Shown here piece by piece: positions 1 to 9,212 of a DNA stretch of 64,000 bases. This stretch comes from Lachnospiraceae bacterium. GTDB lineage: Bacteria; Bacillota; Clostridia; Lachnospirales; Lachnospiraceae. Every line of letters starts with the position of its first letter. Within the stretch, counting starts at the first letter, position 1. The stretch covers positions 17,171 through 81,170 of the forward strand of contig BLLW01000004.1 in NCBI GenBank assembly GCA_011959285.1, read 5' to 3'. The notes beneath the pieces are model-generated. The model was not told the origin of the DNA, did not search any database, and saw only the letters and a program-made list of their open reading frames with translations. The position numbers and the translations under genes are program-made.

Positions 1-1589
1 TATTTGGACGGCGACATACCAAATTGTTTCTTAAATACATAACTAAAATAATTGGGGTCTGAGTAACCGACTTTTTCTGCAATGATATAGGTCTTTTCCC
101 CTTTTTCCATCAAAAGCTCCAACGCTTTATCCATGCGGTAATCTGTAAGATAATTAATAAATGTTTTGCCCGTCTCCTTCTTGAACACCGTAGAAAAATA
201 TGCTGCACTGACACTCAAATAACTGCAGATTGTTTCAATGCTCAAATCTTGATCCCCATAATGCTCCTTCACATATTCAACCGCCTTAGTCACAAAGAAT
301 TTCGTCGTATCCTGACGCTCATGAAGAACCTGTCTGTGCATCTTCATGCAGTTTTTCTCAAGCCAATCCCTCAGTGCCTGTGTGGATTCTAACTGAAGCA
401 CTTGATTGTAAATATCACTGTCCTGACCAAAAATCGCATCCCCATTAATTTGATTGTTGCCGATGAATCGAAAGATTTCCGTAACCAATTCCATCAATAG
501 CAAACGGTACTTCTGCAGGGATATTTTAGAAACTGCCAGTCGTGCGGCAAATTCCCCGATCGCTTCCTTAAGCGCTCCTTCCTCTCCCATCTTTATCTCT
601 TTAAAGATCTTCTGAATAAACGCCTCTTCCCAAGGCACATCCACATTTTCCTGCGGATCAATCTCCGCAATGTTAATTGCCCTTGTATTTCCATACAATA
701 CTCGATAAGAAACTGCATTTTTAGCCCCCTGATATGACCCGGGCAGCTGACTAAGCTGACCGCACAGATGACCGATTCCAGCCGTCACCCTCGCATTACA
801 GATTCGCTTTGACATGCGGCAAAGCTTGTCCATCGTATCCGTAAAACTGGCTGCTGAATCCTCGTCTCTTAACTGTGTAATGACAAGAATATCTCCCAAG
901 TACATAAACAGCTTACTCTCCCAAGTATCCATGAGCTGTTCCTCCGCCAGTTTCTTTACCGCTATCGCTTTAAGAAAAGGATCTATCTGCCTCTCCTCCC
1001 CGTCAGTCATGGTTGTGCTGATATGAAGAATCGTCACGACATAATAAGGTCCTTGCAAGTCTATTTGATAATCTTCTGCATACTTTTCAATCTGATTCTC
1101 TGAAATTCGTCCCTCCATCAGAGAAACAAAAAAATTCTCCTGAAGCATGGGAAGACTCTCCAAATAATATTCCCGCAATTTGTCTATATTTCTCTTCTCA
1201 TCCAGCTCCTTGTCCAAATTTATCTTTATTCTTTCAAAAATTTCCCGCAGTTCATTTGAATCGATTGGCTTTAAAATATATTCTTCCGCCTCTACCTTAA
1301 TCGCCTCACGGGCATAGTCAAATTCATCAAACCCTGAAAAAATAATAATCTTAGTTTTGGGATAAAGTTCTTTTAGTTTTTTGCAAAAGGTCAGTCCGTC
1401 CATATAAGGCATTTTGATATCCGTCATTACCACATCTACCTGAAGCTCCTCCGCCATTTCCAAAGCTTCTACCCCATTTCTTGCATATCCCGCAATGCGA
1501 AATCCCATGCTTTCCCAATCCAGTTTTTTCATAATTACCTGAAAAACATCTTCCTCATCATCTACTAACAATACTGAATACAGGTTCAT
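1..1589 (-). CDS. YesN-like AraC-family response regulator (C-terminus cut by window edge)
   Basis: Cytoplasmic two-component response regulator. The N-terminal receiver (about residues 3-120) has the acidic pair in VLLVDDEEDV, the phospho-acceptor Asp57 in VVMTDIKMP, and Lys107 in ILKPID. A long middle region follows. The C-terminus is an AraC-type double helix-turn-helix (SVSAAYFSTVFKKETGKTF and a second helix pair ending near FKKQFGMSPSK at the left edge). About 529 codons are visible with no stop, so only a few residues are missing. I read it from ATG at 1589, preceded by a weak purine-rich stretch. It is the last visible gene after mglBAC and the small membrane protein, transcribed the same way. 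Such regulators usually pair with a YesM-type histidine kinase and control a neighbouring sugar transporter; the kinase would lie outside the window. Control of mgl is inference. Confidence 0.9.
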   Translation of the reverse strand, partial: MNLYSVLLVDDEEDVFQVIMKKLDWESMGFRIAGYARNGVEALEMAEELQVDVVMTDIKMPYMDGLTFCKKLKELYPKTKIIIFSGFDEFDYAREAIKVEAEEYILKPIDSNELREIFERIKINLDKELDEKRNIDKLREYYLESLPMLQENFFVSLMEGRISENQIEKYAEDYQIDLQGPYYVVTILHISTTMTDGEERQIDPFLKAIAVKKLAEEQLMDTWESKLFMYLGDILVITQLRDEDSAASFTDTMDKLCRMSKRICNARVTAGIGHLCGQLSQLPGSYQGAKNAVSYRVLYGNTRAINIAEIDPQENVDVPWEEAFIQKIFKEIKMGEEGALKEAIGEFAARLAVSKISLQKYRLLLMELVTEIFRFIGNNQINGDAIFGQDSDIYNQVLQLESTQALRDWLEKNCMKMHRQVLHERQDTTKFFVTKAVEYVKEHYGDQDLSIETICSYLSVSAAYFSTVFKKETGKTFINYLTDYRMDKALELLMEKGEKTYIIAEKVGYSDPNYFSYVFKKQFGMSPSK

Positions 1590-1624
1590 CTATTCTTTCT
1601 GCCCTTTCTCAACCTATGCTGTCC

Positions 1625-1936
1625 TCATCCGCCGTATTTATCATTCATTCTCTTCCACAGCACGCCCATAATCATTGTACAGATTATAATTTCTGCCACA
1701 GCCGCATAAATATTCACAAAAATCAAAACTGCCATCAAAAGTGTTCCCACACCAAAAAATAAAATCAGCTTTCCCCCTGTTTTAGCAAATTCTTTTTCAT
1801 TTTTCAGCGGTCCCTTATTTTTCCCTTTAATACCGCTTGCATCCTGAACCACCAATAATCGTATTCCATAAAACATACAGACAACAAACAAAAGTAACGG
1901 AATCCCTGCCTGATTTAAAATATACTCCAGCGTCAT
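1625..1936 (-). CDS. small membrane protein of unknown function
   Basis: A protein of about 103 residues that I do not recognise. It has one hydrophobic helix near the N-terminus (LLLFVVCMFYGIRLLVV), a short basic polar loop (KGKNKGPLKNEKEF), then two closely spaced hydrophobic stretches that could form a hairpin. The ATG at 1936 is chosen because AGGAGG sits five bases upstream; the reading frame extends a little further to a TTG without a good ribosome binding site. It lies between the mgl transporter and the response regulator, 35 bases before the regulator, so it is probably co-transcribed with the regulator. The mglC terminator separates it from mgl. It could be an accessory to the two-component system, but nothing in the sequence shows this. 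Confidence 0.6.
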   Translation of the reverse strand: MTLEYILNQAGIPLLLFVVCMFYGIRLLVVQDASGIKGKNKGPLKNEKEFAKTGGKLILFFGVGTLLMAVLIFVNIYAAVAEIIICTMIMGVLWKRMNDKYGG

Positions 1937-1962
1937 AAATCCTCCTAGCAATTTAGTAAAAT

Positions 1963-1990
1963 AGCGGTTGGCATCTATCCTCCAACCGCT
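1963..1990 (-). terminator. intrinsic terminator after mglC
   Basis: A nine base pair perfect stem (AGCGGTTGG / CCAACCGCT, 10-base loop) is followed on the minus strand by ATTTTACTAAAT. It lies 20 bases past the mglC stop and before the small membrane protein gene. Confidence 0.75.
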
Positions 1991-2009
1991 ATTTATTATA
2001 ACTTATTTA

Positions 2010-2999
2010 TTATTTCTTTGCTACATACTTTCTGATATCAAGCGAGATAGCGATAAAGATAACAACGCCAATCGCTATGTACTGTGCATTTGGATTCATT
2101 CCCAAATACTGCAGCGCCGTCTTGAGCAATTCAAATACCGCAACACCGATAAGCGCCGAAGATACTTTACCACGTCCACCGGTCACGGATACACCGCCGA
2201 TGGTACATGCCGCAATCGCTTCCATCTCATAGCCAAGTCCAAGTGCAACGGATGCGCCGCCGCCCTTTGCGCCAAGCATGAAACCTGCTAGACCATACAT
2301 AGCAGCCGCTTTCATGTAAATCAGAATCAAGGTCAATTTTACAGGAACACCGGCAACCTCGGCTGCCTGTGCATTTCCGCCGATAGCGTACATATATTTC
2401 CCGTGACGAGTCATATTAAAGATGAACCATGTAATAACTGCAACTAAAACCGCAATCCAAATCAGATAATTGATTCCAAGGAACTTACCGCCAGCCACAT
2501 TGGTGTACTCCTTAACATATCCGCCAAGAGGTGTTGCATTGGTGTAAATCATATTGATACCATATACGATTTCCATCATCGCCAGCGTTGCTATGAATGG
2601 CGGTACACTCAAGTACGCGATGAAAAATCCTGTCACCAGACCAAAAGCTGCGCAGATCAGCATAACGATAAGCGCTACAAGAAATACATTCAGAGGCTTC
2701 ATATTCGGGAAAAACTTTCCTGAATAATCCATACGCTGCAGGAGCGTGCCGGCAATACATCCGCCAAAACCAATCATACGTCCGGCTGACAAGTCACAGC
2801 CTGCGGTAATAACGCAGCCTGCAATACCAAGCGCAATTACCAGGCGGAAACTCATATTCATGAAGATATTCATAAAGTTGTTGGTCGTAAAGAAGTTCTT
2901 TGAAGTAAATCCAGTATAAATTACAAGGACGAACATAACAATGATTACGCCGTTGTTAATAATAAAATCTTTTATTTTTTGTTGTTTTGTCTTAACCAT
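2010..2999 (-). CDS. mglC: galactose/methyl-galactoside ABC transporter permease MglC
   Basis: Integral membrane permease of the carbohydrate uptake transporter-2 (RbsC/MglC) family, about 329 residues, the usual length. Many hydrophobic helices are visible, with family signatures such as AGCDLSAGRMIGFGG near residue 65, SVPPFIATLAMM, and a late GGVSVTGGRGKV segment typical of the cytoplasmic ATPase-contacting loop. The start is placed at ATG 2999 because GGGAGGAG lies six bases upstream. A longer frame to 3032 has no such site and would overlap the end of mglA. It is the third gene of mglB-mglA-mglC and forms the inner-membrane channel for the sugar captured by MglB. Confidence 0.93.
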   Translation of the reverse strand: MVKTKQQKIKDFIINNGVIIVMFVLVIYTGFTSKNFFTTNNFMNIFMNMSFRLVIALGIAGCVITAGCDLSAGRMIGFGGCIAGTLLQRMDYSGKFFPNMKPLNVFLVALIVMLICAAFGLVTGFFIAYLSVPPFIATLAMMEIVYGINMIYTNATPLGGYVKEYTNVAGGKFLGINYLIWIAVLVAVITWFIFNMTRHGKYMYAIGGNAQAAEVAGVPVKLTLILIYMKAAAMYGLAGFMLGAKGGGASVALGLGYEMEAIAACTIGGVSVTGGRGKVSSALIGVAVFELLKTALQYLGMNPNAQYIAIGVVIFIAISLDIRKYVAKK

Positions 3000-3015
3000 T
3001 TTTTCTCCTCCCAAA

Positions 3016-4524
3016 TCAGAATTGTGTTGCAAAGCTCATGACTTTTGCCTGTGTCATATCTTCCGGCTTTTGAATCTCACCTGTAAGCTTACCGTTACAC
3101 ATGACATAAACTCTGTCTGCCATACCAAGAAGCTCCGACATTTCTGAAGAAATCATAATGATTGCTTTACCCTGCTTTGCCAGCTCATTCATGATTTCAT
3201 AAATTTCATGTTTTGCACCTACGTCGATACCGCGGGTAGGTTCATCCATAATAAGTACGTCCGGATCATTTGCAAGCCATCTGGAAACGATAACCTTCTG
3301 CTGATTACCTCCTGAGAGATTTGCAATATGTTCTTTCATGCTGGGCGTCTTGATTCTCAACTTTTTAATATTTTCATCAACAATGCCGTTGATACGCTTA
3401 TGATTTAACACAAATCCTGCTTTGAGGTATTTGTTATATATGGATATTCCCACATTATCTTTAATGGAAAGACATCCAAAAATACCATTTCCACGACGGT
3501 CTTCTGTAATCAGCCCTATACCGGCATTCATGGCATCAATGGGATGTTTGATTTTAACTTTCTTCCCATGCATATATATTTCACCGGAAGCAACACCTCT
3601 GATACCAAAAATCCCTTCCATAAGTTCTGTTCTCTGCGCTCCTACCAAACCTCCAAATCCAAGAATTTCACCCTTTCTCAATTCAAAGCTTACGTTCTGG
3701 AAGGATTTTGTATGAATGGAAGAAAGATTCTTTACTTCCATGATCACATCCCCTGGTGAATTAACTTTGTCAGGGTATACATTGGTCAGCTCACGTCCTA
3801 TCATCTTTGCAATAATCTGATCGGTGGTCATATCTGCTGCCGGCCAGGTTCCTACATAAGTTCCGTCACGCATGATGGTAATGTCATCCGCAATACGTTT
3901 AATTTCATCCATTTTATGTGAAATATAAACCATGGTTACGCCCTTTTCGCGCAAGTCATTCATAATGCGGAAAAGAACCTCAACTTCATTGTCTGAAAGA
4001 GAAGAAGTCGGCTCGTCGAAGATTACCACCTTCGCCTGCTGGGAAACCGCTTTTGCAATTTCCACCGACTGCATCTGTCCGATTGATAACGTTCCAAGCT
4101 GTGCCTTGGGATCAAAATCCATCTTAACTTCCTTCAGCCATTTTTCTGTTTCCTGATACATGGTTTTATGATCGATCCATTTTATAGGTCCAATACTTTT
4201 TGTTGGAAATCTTCCGAGATAAAGATTTTCTGCCACACTTCTTGCCGGTACCGGCTGCAGTTCCTGATGTACCATTGCAATTCCATGCTTCATTGCTTCA
4301 TCCGGATTGTTAACTTCAATTTTTTCACCATCCAGGTAAACTTCACCTGCGTCCATTTTGTAAATGCCAAAGAGGCATTTCATCAGAGTTGATTTCCCCG
4401 CACCATTCTCTCCCATCAATGCATGGACTGTTCCCGGACGAAGCGATAACTGTACGTTGTCAAGTGCCTTTACACCGGGGAACGATTTGCAAATCCCCTT
4501 CAGCTCCAGTTTATACTCAGCCAT
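3016..4524 (-). CDS. mglA: galactose/methyl-galactoside ABC transporter ATP-binding protein MglA
   Basis: Cytoplasmic ATPase of the CUT2 sugar importer, 502 residues, full length for the family. Two ABC modules are fused. The first has Walker A GENGAGKST (about residue 38), signature LSIGQMQ and Walker B VVIFDEPTS. The second has a degenerate Walker A (GLVGAQRTE), signature LSGGNQQKV and Walker B VLIMDEPTRGIDVG. The asymmetric degenerate second P-loop is normal for MglA/RbsA proteins. A good ribosome binding site (GGAGG) precedes ATG 4524. The gene ends 16 bases before mglC starts, so the two are translated from one message. Confidence 0.95.
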   Translation of the reverse strand: MAEYKLELKGICKSFPGVKALDNVQLSLRPGTVHALMGENGAGKSTLMKCLFGIYKMDAGEVYLDGEKIEVNNPDEAMKHGIAMVHQELQPVPARSVAENLYLGRFPTKSIGPIKWIDHKTMYQETEKWLKEVKMDFDPKAQLGTLSIGQMQSVEIAKAVSQQAKVVIFDEPTSSLSDNEVEVLFRIMNDLREKGVTMVYISHKMDEIKRIADDITIMRDGTYVGTWPAADMTTDQIIAKMIGRELTNVYPDKVNSPGDVIMEVKNLSSIHTKSFQNVSFELRKGEILGFGGLVGAQRTELMEGIFGIRGVASGEIYMHGKKVKIKHPIDAMNAGIGLITEDRRGNGIFGCLSIKDNVGISIYNKYLKAGFVLNHKRINGIVDENIKKLRIKTPSMKEHIANLSGGNQQKVIVSRWLANDPDVLIMDEPTRGIDVGAKHEIYEIMNELAKQGKAIIMISSEMSELLGMADRVYVMCNGKLTGEIQKPEDMTQAKVMSFATQF

Positions 4525-4610
4525 TTTGCTCCTCCTTTTGTTTCATTTTACTATCATTCCCATAAGATCAAAGTTCTTCTGTCTCAAAATTGCCGTTTTG
4601 ATTAAAAAGG

Positions 4611-4634
4611 GCGGGTGCTGTAGGTAGCACCCGC
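4611..4634 (-). terminator. intercistronic hairpin between mglB and mglA
   Basis: A GC-rich stem GCGGGTGCT / AGCACCCGC with a six-base loop, followed on the minus strand by a short T tract (CCTTTTTAATC). It sits between mglB and mglA. It probably acts as a partial terminator or 3'-end stabiliser, giving more binding protein than ATPase/permease, a common arrangement in sugar ABC operons. Confidence 0.7.
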
Positions 4635-4704
4635 ACCTTATTTTTATAACACCAAGATGTCCTGTGAAACGCGGCATCCGTTGTTTTATTCATCTGACTA
4701 ATGA

Positions 4705-5865
4705 TTATTTAACCATGTCAAGAATTTCCTGTGCGTTAGCCTGTGTTGCTTTTACGTAATCACAGCCAATATAGTATTCATTTGCTTCACCTTTAAGGAA
4801 ACGGATTGCTGCATCTGCTGCACTGTGAGACTGTGAGAAGTGATCGTTAAATACAGTACCTGTCATAGTTCCCGCAATAACATCTTCCAAAGCTTCAGAT
4901 AATGCATCAACACCTACAAGGTAAATGTCTGTTCCAACGGTACGTCCTGCTGCTTCGATTGCCTGCAATGCGCCCAGTGCCATTGCATCATTGTTACAGA
5001 AAACAACTTCGATATCATTTCCGTACTGTCCAAGTGCATTAGCAACGATTGACTGTGCCTGATCCTGCTGCCAGTTACCAACCTGATCAGAGAGGCATTC
5101 TACTTCCCAGCCTGCATCTGTGAGAGCCTTTACGGAGAACTCTGTACGATACTGAGCATCAACGTTTTCGGGATCGCCTTCAACCATGATATACTGAACT
5201 TTGCCGTCGCCGTTAAAGTCAACTGCTTCCAGTCCAAGGTCAACGATCATTTCGCCCTGCATAGTTCCTGACTGACGAGCGTCACATCCAACATATGTTA
5301 CATTCCAACCATTATCTGCCCATCTCTGCTCTTCAGAAGCATCCGGCTCACGGTTGATGTATACAAGAGGAATACCTGCTTCAACAACCTTATCTGTAAT
5401 GGTCTCTGCTGAAGAAGAGTTAACAGGATTGATGATGAGTACATCTACCTGATCTGCGATAAAGTTATCAATCTGTCCTGACTGAGTAGCCTGATCGTTC
5501 TGTCCGTCAGCGATTGTGATGTTTTCTTTTGCGAATCCCTGTTCAATCAGATAATTTTCAAGTTCTGTACGGAACAGTGTCATGAAGTTATCAGAGAACT
5601 GGTAAATGCAGACACCTACTTTTTTATCTGCAAGATCTCCGCCTGCTGCGTCTGCTGCTGCATCAGCAGCGTCTGCTGCATCTTCTGCCGGTGCGGCATC
5701 TTCTGTTGCAGCATCTTCTGTTGCTGTATCCTCTGCCGGCGCTGCATCTTCTGTTGCCGCATTATCAGGATTTGCAGTCGTTTCAGATGATCCGCCACCG
5801 CATCCTGTCAGCAGGGTTGCAAACATAGCTGTTGCAAGAATTACACCAATAATTTTCTTTTTCAT
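4705..5865 (-). CDS. mglB: galactose/glucose-binding lipoprotein MglB
   Basis: Extracellular, lipid-anchored sugar-binding protein, 386 residues. The signal peptide ends in a lipobox (ATLLTGC, Cys about 22). A low-complexity acidic/alanine linker (repeats of AEDAATEDAAP, about residues 33-75) follows, then a periplasmic-binding-protein type 1 fold starting at KKVGVCIYQFSDNF. The segment DFNGDGKVQY matches the calcium-binding loop of galactose/glucose-binding proteins, and NNDAMALGALQA and LVGVDALSEA are typical cleft segments. ATG 5865 follows GGGAGG. First gene of the mgl operon. Galactose or glucose is the likely ligand from family knowledge; the exact sugar cannot be read from the sequence. 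The linker probably spans the cell wall. Confidence 0.93.
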   Translation of the reverse strand: MKKKIIGVILATAMFATLLTGCGGGSSETTANPDNAATEDAAPAEDTATEDAATEDAAPAEDAADAADAAADAAGGDLADKKVGVCIYQFSDNFMTLFRTELENYLIEQGFAKENITIADGQNDQATQSGQIDNFIADQVDVLIINPVNSSSAETITDKVVEAGIPLVYINREPDASEEQRWADNGWNVTYVGCDARQSGTMQGEMIVDLGLEAVDFNGDGKVQYIMVEGDPENVDAQYRTEFSVKALTDAGWEVECLSDQVGNWQQDQAQSIVANALGQYGNDIEVVFCNNDAMALGALQAIEAAGRTVGTDIYLVGVDALSEALEDVIAGTMTGTVFNDHFSQSHSAADAAIRFLKGEANEYYIGCDYVKATQANAQEILDMVK

Positions 5866-5914
5866 TTTGAAAATCCTCCCTTGTTATTTGGTATCTTTCT
5901 TTGTTACATAAAGC

Positions 5915-5920
5915 ATTATA
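5915..5920 (-). promoter_or_regulatory. candidate -10 element for mglB
   Basis: TATAAT on the minus strand about 50 bases upstream of mglB. No good -35 is found at the right spacing (about ATGTTA at 18 bases), which suits an activator-dependent promoter. Confidence 0.4.
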
Positions 5921-6001
5921 TCAATCCCTTTTTTTAAGTAACATATAAAATTCTTCTCTCTTTCTTAAAAATCCTTCTTTCTTGTTGTGCAAAGCGTATA
6001 T

Positions 6002-6020
6002 TTTTCGATTATTTTCGATA
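6002..6020. promoter_or_regulatory. candidate AraC-type direct repeat upstream of mgl
   Basis: Two copies of TTTTCGAT spaced ten bases start to start, about 85 bases upstream of the mglB -10. AraC-family regulators bind half-sites on one DNA face at about this spacing, so this could be a site for the YesN-like regulator. Weak evidence; the region is AT-rich. Confidence 0.25.
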
Positions 6021-6168
6021 TTGCTTTTATATTATTTGTATATTTTTTCCTTGTTTTTCCGTATATGCTAAAATTGTACAAGATTTTTTACATAAAATCC
6101 TGTTTTTACAGTACGAGGCTGCTGTTGCATAATTACATAGGAAATATTTTTCTTCTTATTATTAAGCA

Positions 6169-6197
6169 TTGACGAAGAGAACTCTATCCTTTACAAT
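6169..6197 (+). promoter_or_regulatory. sigma-A promoter of the MATE exporter gene
   Basis: TTGACG, 17-base spacer, TACAAT, about 70 bases upstream of the plus-strand MATE gene. Confidence 0.7.
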
Positions 6198-6266
6198 AAT
6201 CTGACACGCACTTGTCATACTACCTATTATTCATATGAAATTTGGTCTTTCAGAGGAGTTACACTT

Positions 6267-7667
6267 ATGTGGAAAAATTTTAAAAGAAAGTATATCGGAG
6301 ATAAGGATTTTTATAAATACATACTGATTCTTGCCGTTCCCATGATTATCCAGAACGCCATCACAAGCTTTGTGAGCTTTCTAGACAATATCATGGTAGG
6401 ACAGATCGGCACAGAACAAATGTCAGGTGTTGCCATCGTCAACCAGCTGATGTTCGTTTTTAATATCTGTATTTTCGGCGGCGTATCCGGCGCTGGGATT
6501 TTCGGCACTCAGTTTTTCGGCAAAGGAGATCACGAAGGTCACAAGCATACCTTCCGTTTCAAGCTCTATGCCTGCGCCCTTATCACAGGTATAGCCCTCT
6601 TGCTTTTCGGTTTTCTTGACACACAGCTGATTTCCCTATACTTAAATGACAGTGGCAGCGTGGGCGATATCCATCTCGCCCTCCAATACGGCAAGGAATA
6701 TCTGATTATCATGATCATTGGTCTTATTCCTTTTTCCTTAGGGCAGGCATACACCAGCACCATCCGAGAAACCGGACAAACTTTTGTCCCCATGCTGGCA
6801 GGCATTGCAGCAGTTGTCACTAATCTGATTTTGGATTACATATTAATTTTCGGCGTCTTCGGCTCCCCCGCACTGGGCGTCCAGGGCGCAGCCATAGCAA
6901 CTGTGATCGCGCGTTTCGTGGAATGTTTCATCGTGGTATTCTGGACTCATTCTCATAAAGAAAAAAACCGCTATATCATTGGCGCTTACCACAGTCCAAA
7001 AATTCCATGGGCAATTTTGAAGGGGATATTTATTAAGGGAAGTCCTTTGATGTTCAATGAAATGTTCTGGGCAGCCGGTATGGCTGTCATTTCTCAGTGC
7101 TATGCCGTCCGCGGACTGGAAGTGGTTGCCGCACAGAATATTTCCTCCACCATCAGCAACCTGTTCAATATCATCTACATTCAGTTGGGCGGCTGTATTT
7201 CCATCGTGGTTGGTCAGCAGCTTGGCGCTGGCAGGATAGAGGAAGCCAAAGATACAGATAACAAGATGATCTTCTTCAGTGTTTTCTGCTGTTCCTGCGT
7301 GGCGGCAGTCATGGTTTTGATGGGCAGATTTTTCCCTTCTATTTATAACACGGAAGAAAGCATCAAAGAACTTGCAAAATCTTTTATCGTAATCTCCGCC
7401 CTTGTGATGCCGCTGTGCGCTTACTGCCACTGCGCCTACTTTACCCTGCGTTCCGGCGGCAAGACTATCGTCACTTTCCTGTTCGACAGCGTCTATACAT
7501 GGGTGCTTGTGATTCCTTTTGCCTATAGCTTGGCAAACTTTACGACGCTTTCTATCACCTTCATCTTTTTCCTCGTACAGTTCACGGAACTGATCAAGGT
7601 GATTATCGGGTACTTCATGGTAAGAAGCGGCGTCTGGCTGCAGAATATCGTGACCGACCAGGCATAA
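6267..7667 (+). CDS. MATE family multidrug/sodium antiporter
   Basis: Integral membrane exporter of the multi antimicrobial extrusion family, 466 residues, with about 12 hydrophobic helices. The N-terminal half shows the family pattern (AVPMIIQNAITSFVSFLDN, then VGQIGTEQMSGVAIVNQ). The second half repeats the fold (SPLMFNEMFWAAGMAVISQ, then VVGQQLGAG). These proteins expel cationic compounds in exchange for Na+ or H+. AGAGGAG lies nine bases before ATG 6267 and a promoter is visible upstream. It stands alone, divergent from mgl and convergent with the SEDS gene. Substrate unknown. Confidence 0.9.
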   Translation: MWKNFKRKYIGDKDFYKYILILAVPMIIQNAITSFVSFLDNIMVGQIGTEQMSGVAIVNQLMFVFNICIFGGVSGAGIFGTQFFGKGDHEGHKHTFRFKLYACALITGIALLLFGFLDTQLISLYLNDSGSVGDIHLALQYGKEYLIIMIIGLIPFSLGQAYTSTIRETGQTFVPMLAGIAAVVTNLILDYILIFGVFGSPALGVQGAAIATVIARFVECFIVVFWTHSHKEKNRYIIGAYHSPKIPWAILKGIFIKGSPLMFNEMFWAAGMAVISQCYAVRGLEVVAAQNISSTISNLFNIIYIQLGGCISIVVGQQLGAGRIEEAKDTDNKMIFFSVFCCSCVAAVMVLMGRFFPSIYNTEESIKELAKSFIVISALVMPLCAYCHCAYFTLRSGGKTIVTFLFDSVYTWVLVIPFAYSLANFTTLSITFIFFLVQFTELIKVIIGYFMVRSGVWLQNIVTDQA

Positions 7668-7775
7668 ACAAAGCTTACACCTCTACTGCTCTGATTATGA
7701 TAAAATAATGCTTTTATATCAATAATTTTTACGTTCTTTTAAGAATTAAATTTTGGTAGTAAATTCAAAATAACA

Positions 7776-7809
7776 GGAGGTGAAACAGTCATTCTGCCAC
7801 TTCACCTCC
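7776..7809. terminator. terminator between convergent MATE and SEDS genes
   Basis: Inverted repeat GGAGGTGAA / TTCACCTCC with a 16-base loop, followed on the minus strand by TGTTATTTTG. Serves the minus-strand SEDS gene and possibly both genes. Confidence 0.6.
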
Positions 7810-7828
7810 CTCTATCTAATATCGTTCA

Positions 7829-9199
7829 TTATCTTTCTAAAGAAACGAAAATTTTTACCCTAGGCGTTTTCCTGTCTCTTTTACGGACAGGCAATTCTTT
7901 GGGAAGTACATGCTTATACCTCCCCACGCTCATCACGATCCCCGCCAGAATATAGGAAACAATCACGTTTGATCCGCCCGCGGAGATAAACGGTATATCT
8001 ATTGTAATATAGGGAAGGATTCCCACATTTTCCAAAAAATACAGAAGAAGCAGCGTTGAGAATACCATCCCGCAGCCGCAGGAAATCATCATCCCAAGTT
8101 CATTCTTCTGCCCCAGGGAAATACGGAAGATCAAAAACAGTATCCATCCGAAAAGCACAGTCAAACCGATTGCTGCCACGTATCCGAAAGCGGACGCCAC
8201 AAATGCCAGCACATAGCTTTGATTAAAGCCGGGCACTGTTGTCACGAACTCTGAAAAATCTGCCCCGTCTCCCATTCCGATCCATCTGCTGCCTCGCAGG
8301 ATTTCCATTACCCTGTAGCGGACATAATTTGCCCCCTGGGGATCCAGCCCCAAAAGCAGCCTGGTCCTCCTGATTCGGTCAGCGGTAAGCACAAAAAGGT
8401 ACACCAGACTGCCAAGGATAATGCCCATCCAAAACACCGCCAAAAAGCATTTTGGCCTCCTTATTTGAAACCATCCCTTTAAAACCGCCGTTGAAAAAAG
8501 AAAGAGCAGCATTAAAAGCAGCATTACGAAAGAACTTAAACTGTCCATCATGCAGACAGGCAGGACCATCAGCGCCATCCACAAAAGACTCTTTACAGTT
8601 CCCCACCTATGCTCTCTCCGGTACTTATACAAAATTGCCCCATACACCGGCACGCATAAATAAATCCACGGAATCAGTCCCATGGTCAGTCCGCCAATCG
8701 AAATCCATCTGACAGCCCCATTGATCTCTCTTCCCAAAAGGAAATAGGACAACAGCATAACACCCAAAAGCCCTAGCGCCGTTCCCACACTATGCTCCGC
8801 CAAAAAGCTATAATCAATCATACACACCAGAACCATCGCGAGAAATCCAATTCCCGTATAGATTGCCTGGCGTATCACATATTCCAGTCCCAAATCCGGA
8901 GAGCTGCCTCCGAATGCTGCATGAATCAAAATGCTGACGATACCGATTACTGCCATGAGTGCCATCATTCCCCATGAAATCTGCGGACGGTGGACTCTGT
9001 CCATGGATACCCCTGCTTCCACCGGGTCTCCCATATCCTTTACCGCCGCTTCCATTGCTTTTTCTTCCTCCATCCCTTGTTCCTTGTAAGAATAAATCTG
9101 ATCCTCTATGTGCTTTTCCACTTCATCCGCCACCATACCACGCGCCTTCACACAGCGAATCTGTTCTGTCAAAATGCGGATATATTCCTCTTTGCCCAT
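7829..9199 (-). CDS. SEDS-family (FtsW/RodA/SpoVE) protein with N-terminal HAAS-like domain
   Basis: Polytopic membrane protein, about 456 residues. The first 70 residues form a soluble helical domain (EEYIRILTEQIRC to EKAMEAAVKDMGDPVEAG) resembling the 'permease prefix'/HAAS domain commonly paired with PadR regulators. The rest resembles SEDS peptidoglycan polymerases: about ten membrane helices, GREINGAVRWISIGG near the middle, and PFISAGGSNVIVSYILAGI near the end. The ATG at 9199 is chosen for its GGAGG; a longer frame to 9223 would overlap padR. Located 13 bases after the PadR gene in a two-gene operon. A role in cell-wall synthesis is inferred from the family; the extra domain suggests a specialised, regulated paralog rather than the main FtsW or RodA. 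Confidence 0.85.
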   Translation of the reverse strand: MGKEEYIRILTEQIRCVKARGMVADEVEKHIEDQIYSYKEQGMEEEKAMEAAVKDMGDPVEAGVSMDRVHRPQISWGMMALMAVIGIVSILIHAAFGGSSPDLGLEYVIRQAIYTGIGFLAMVLVCMIDYSFLAEHSVGTALGLLGVMLLSYFLLGREINGAVRWISIGGLTMGLIPWIYLCVPVYGAILYKYRREHRWGTVKSLLWMALMVLPVCMMDSLSSFVMLLLMLLFLFSTAVLKGWFQIRRPKCFLAVFWMGIILGSLVYLFVLTADRIRRTRLLLGLDPQGANYVRYRVMEILRGSRWIGMGDGADFSEFVTTVPGFNQSYVLAFVASAFGYVAAIGLTVLFGWILFLIFRISLGQKNELGMMISCGCGMVFSTLLLLYFLENVGILPYITIDIPFISAGGSNVIVSYILAGIVMSVGRYKHVLPKELPVRKRDRKTPRVKIFVSLER

Positions 9200-9212
9200 T
9201 ATCCGCACCTCC

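Noticed and set aside
6843..7430. Minus-strand open frame inside the MATE gene
   Set aside because: Opposite a well-conserved transporter, rich in His and Cys without family pattern; a shadow.
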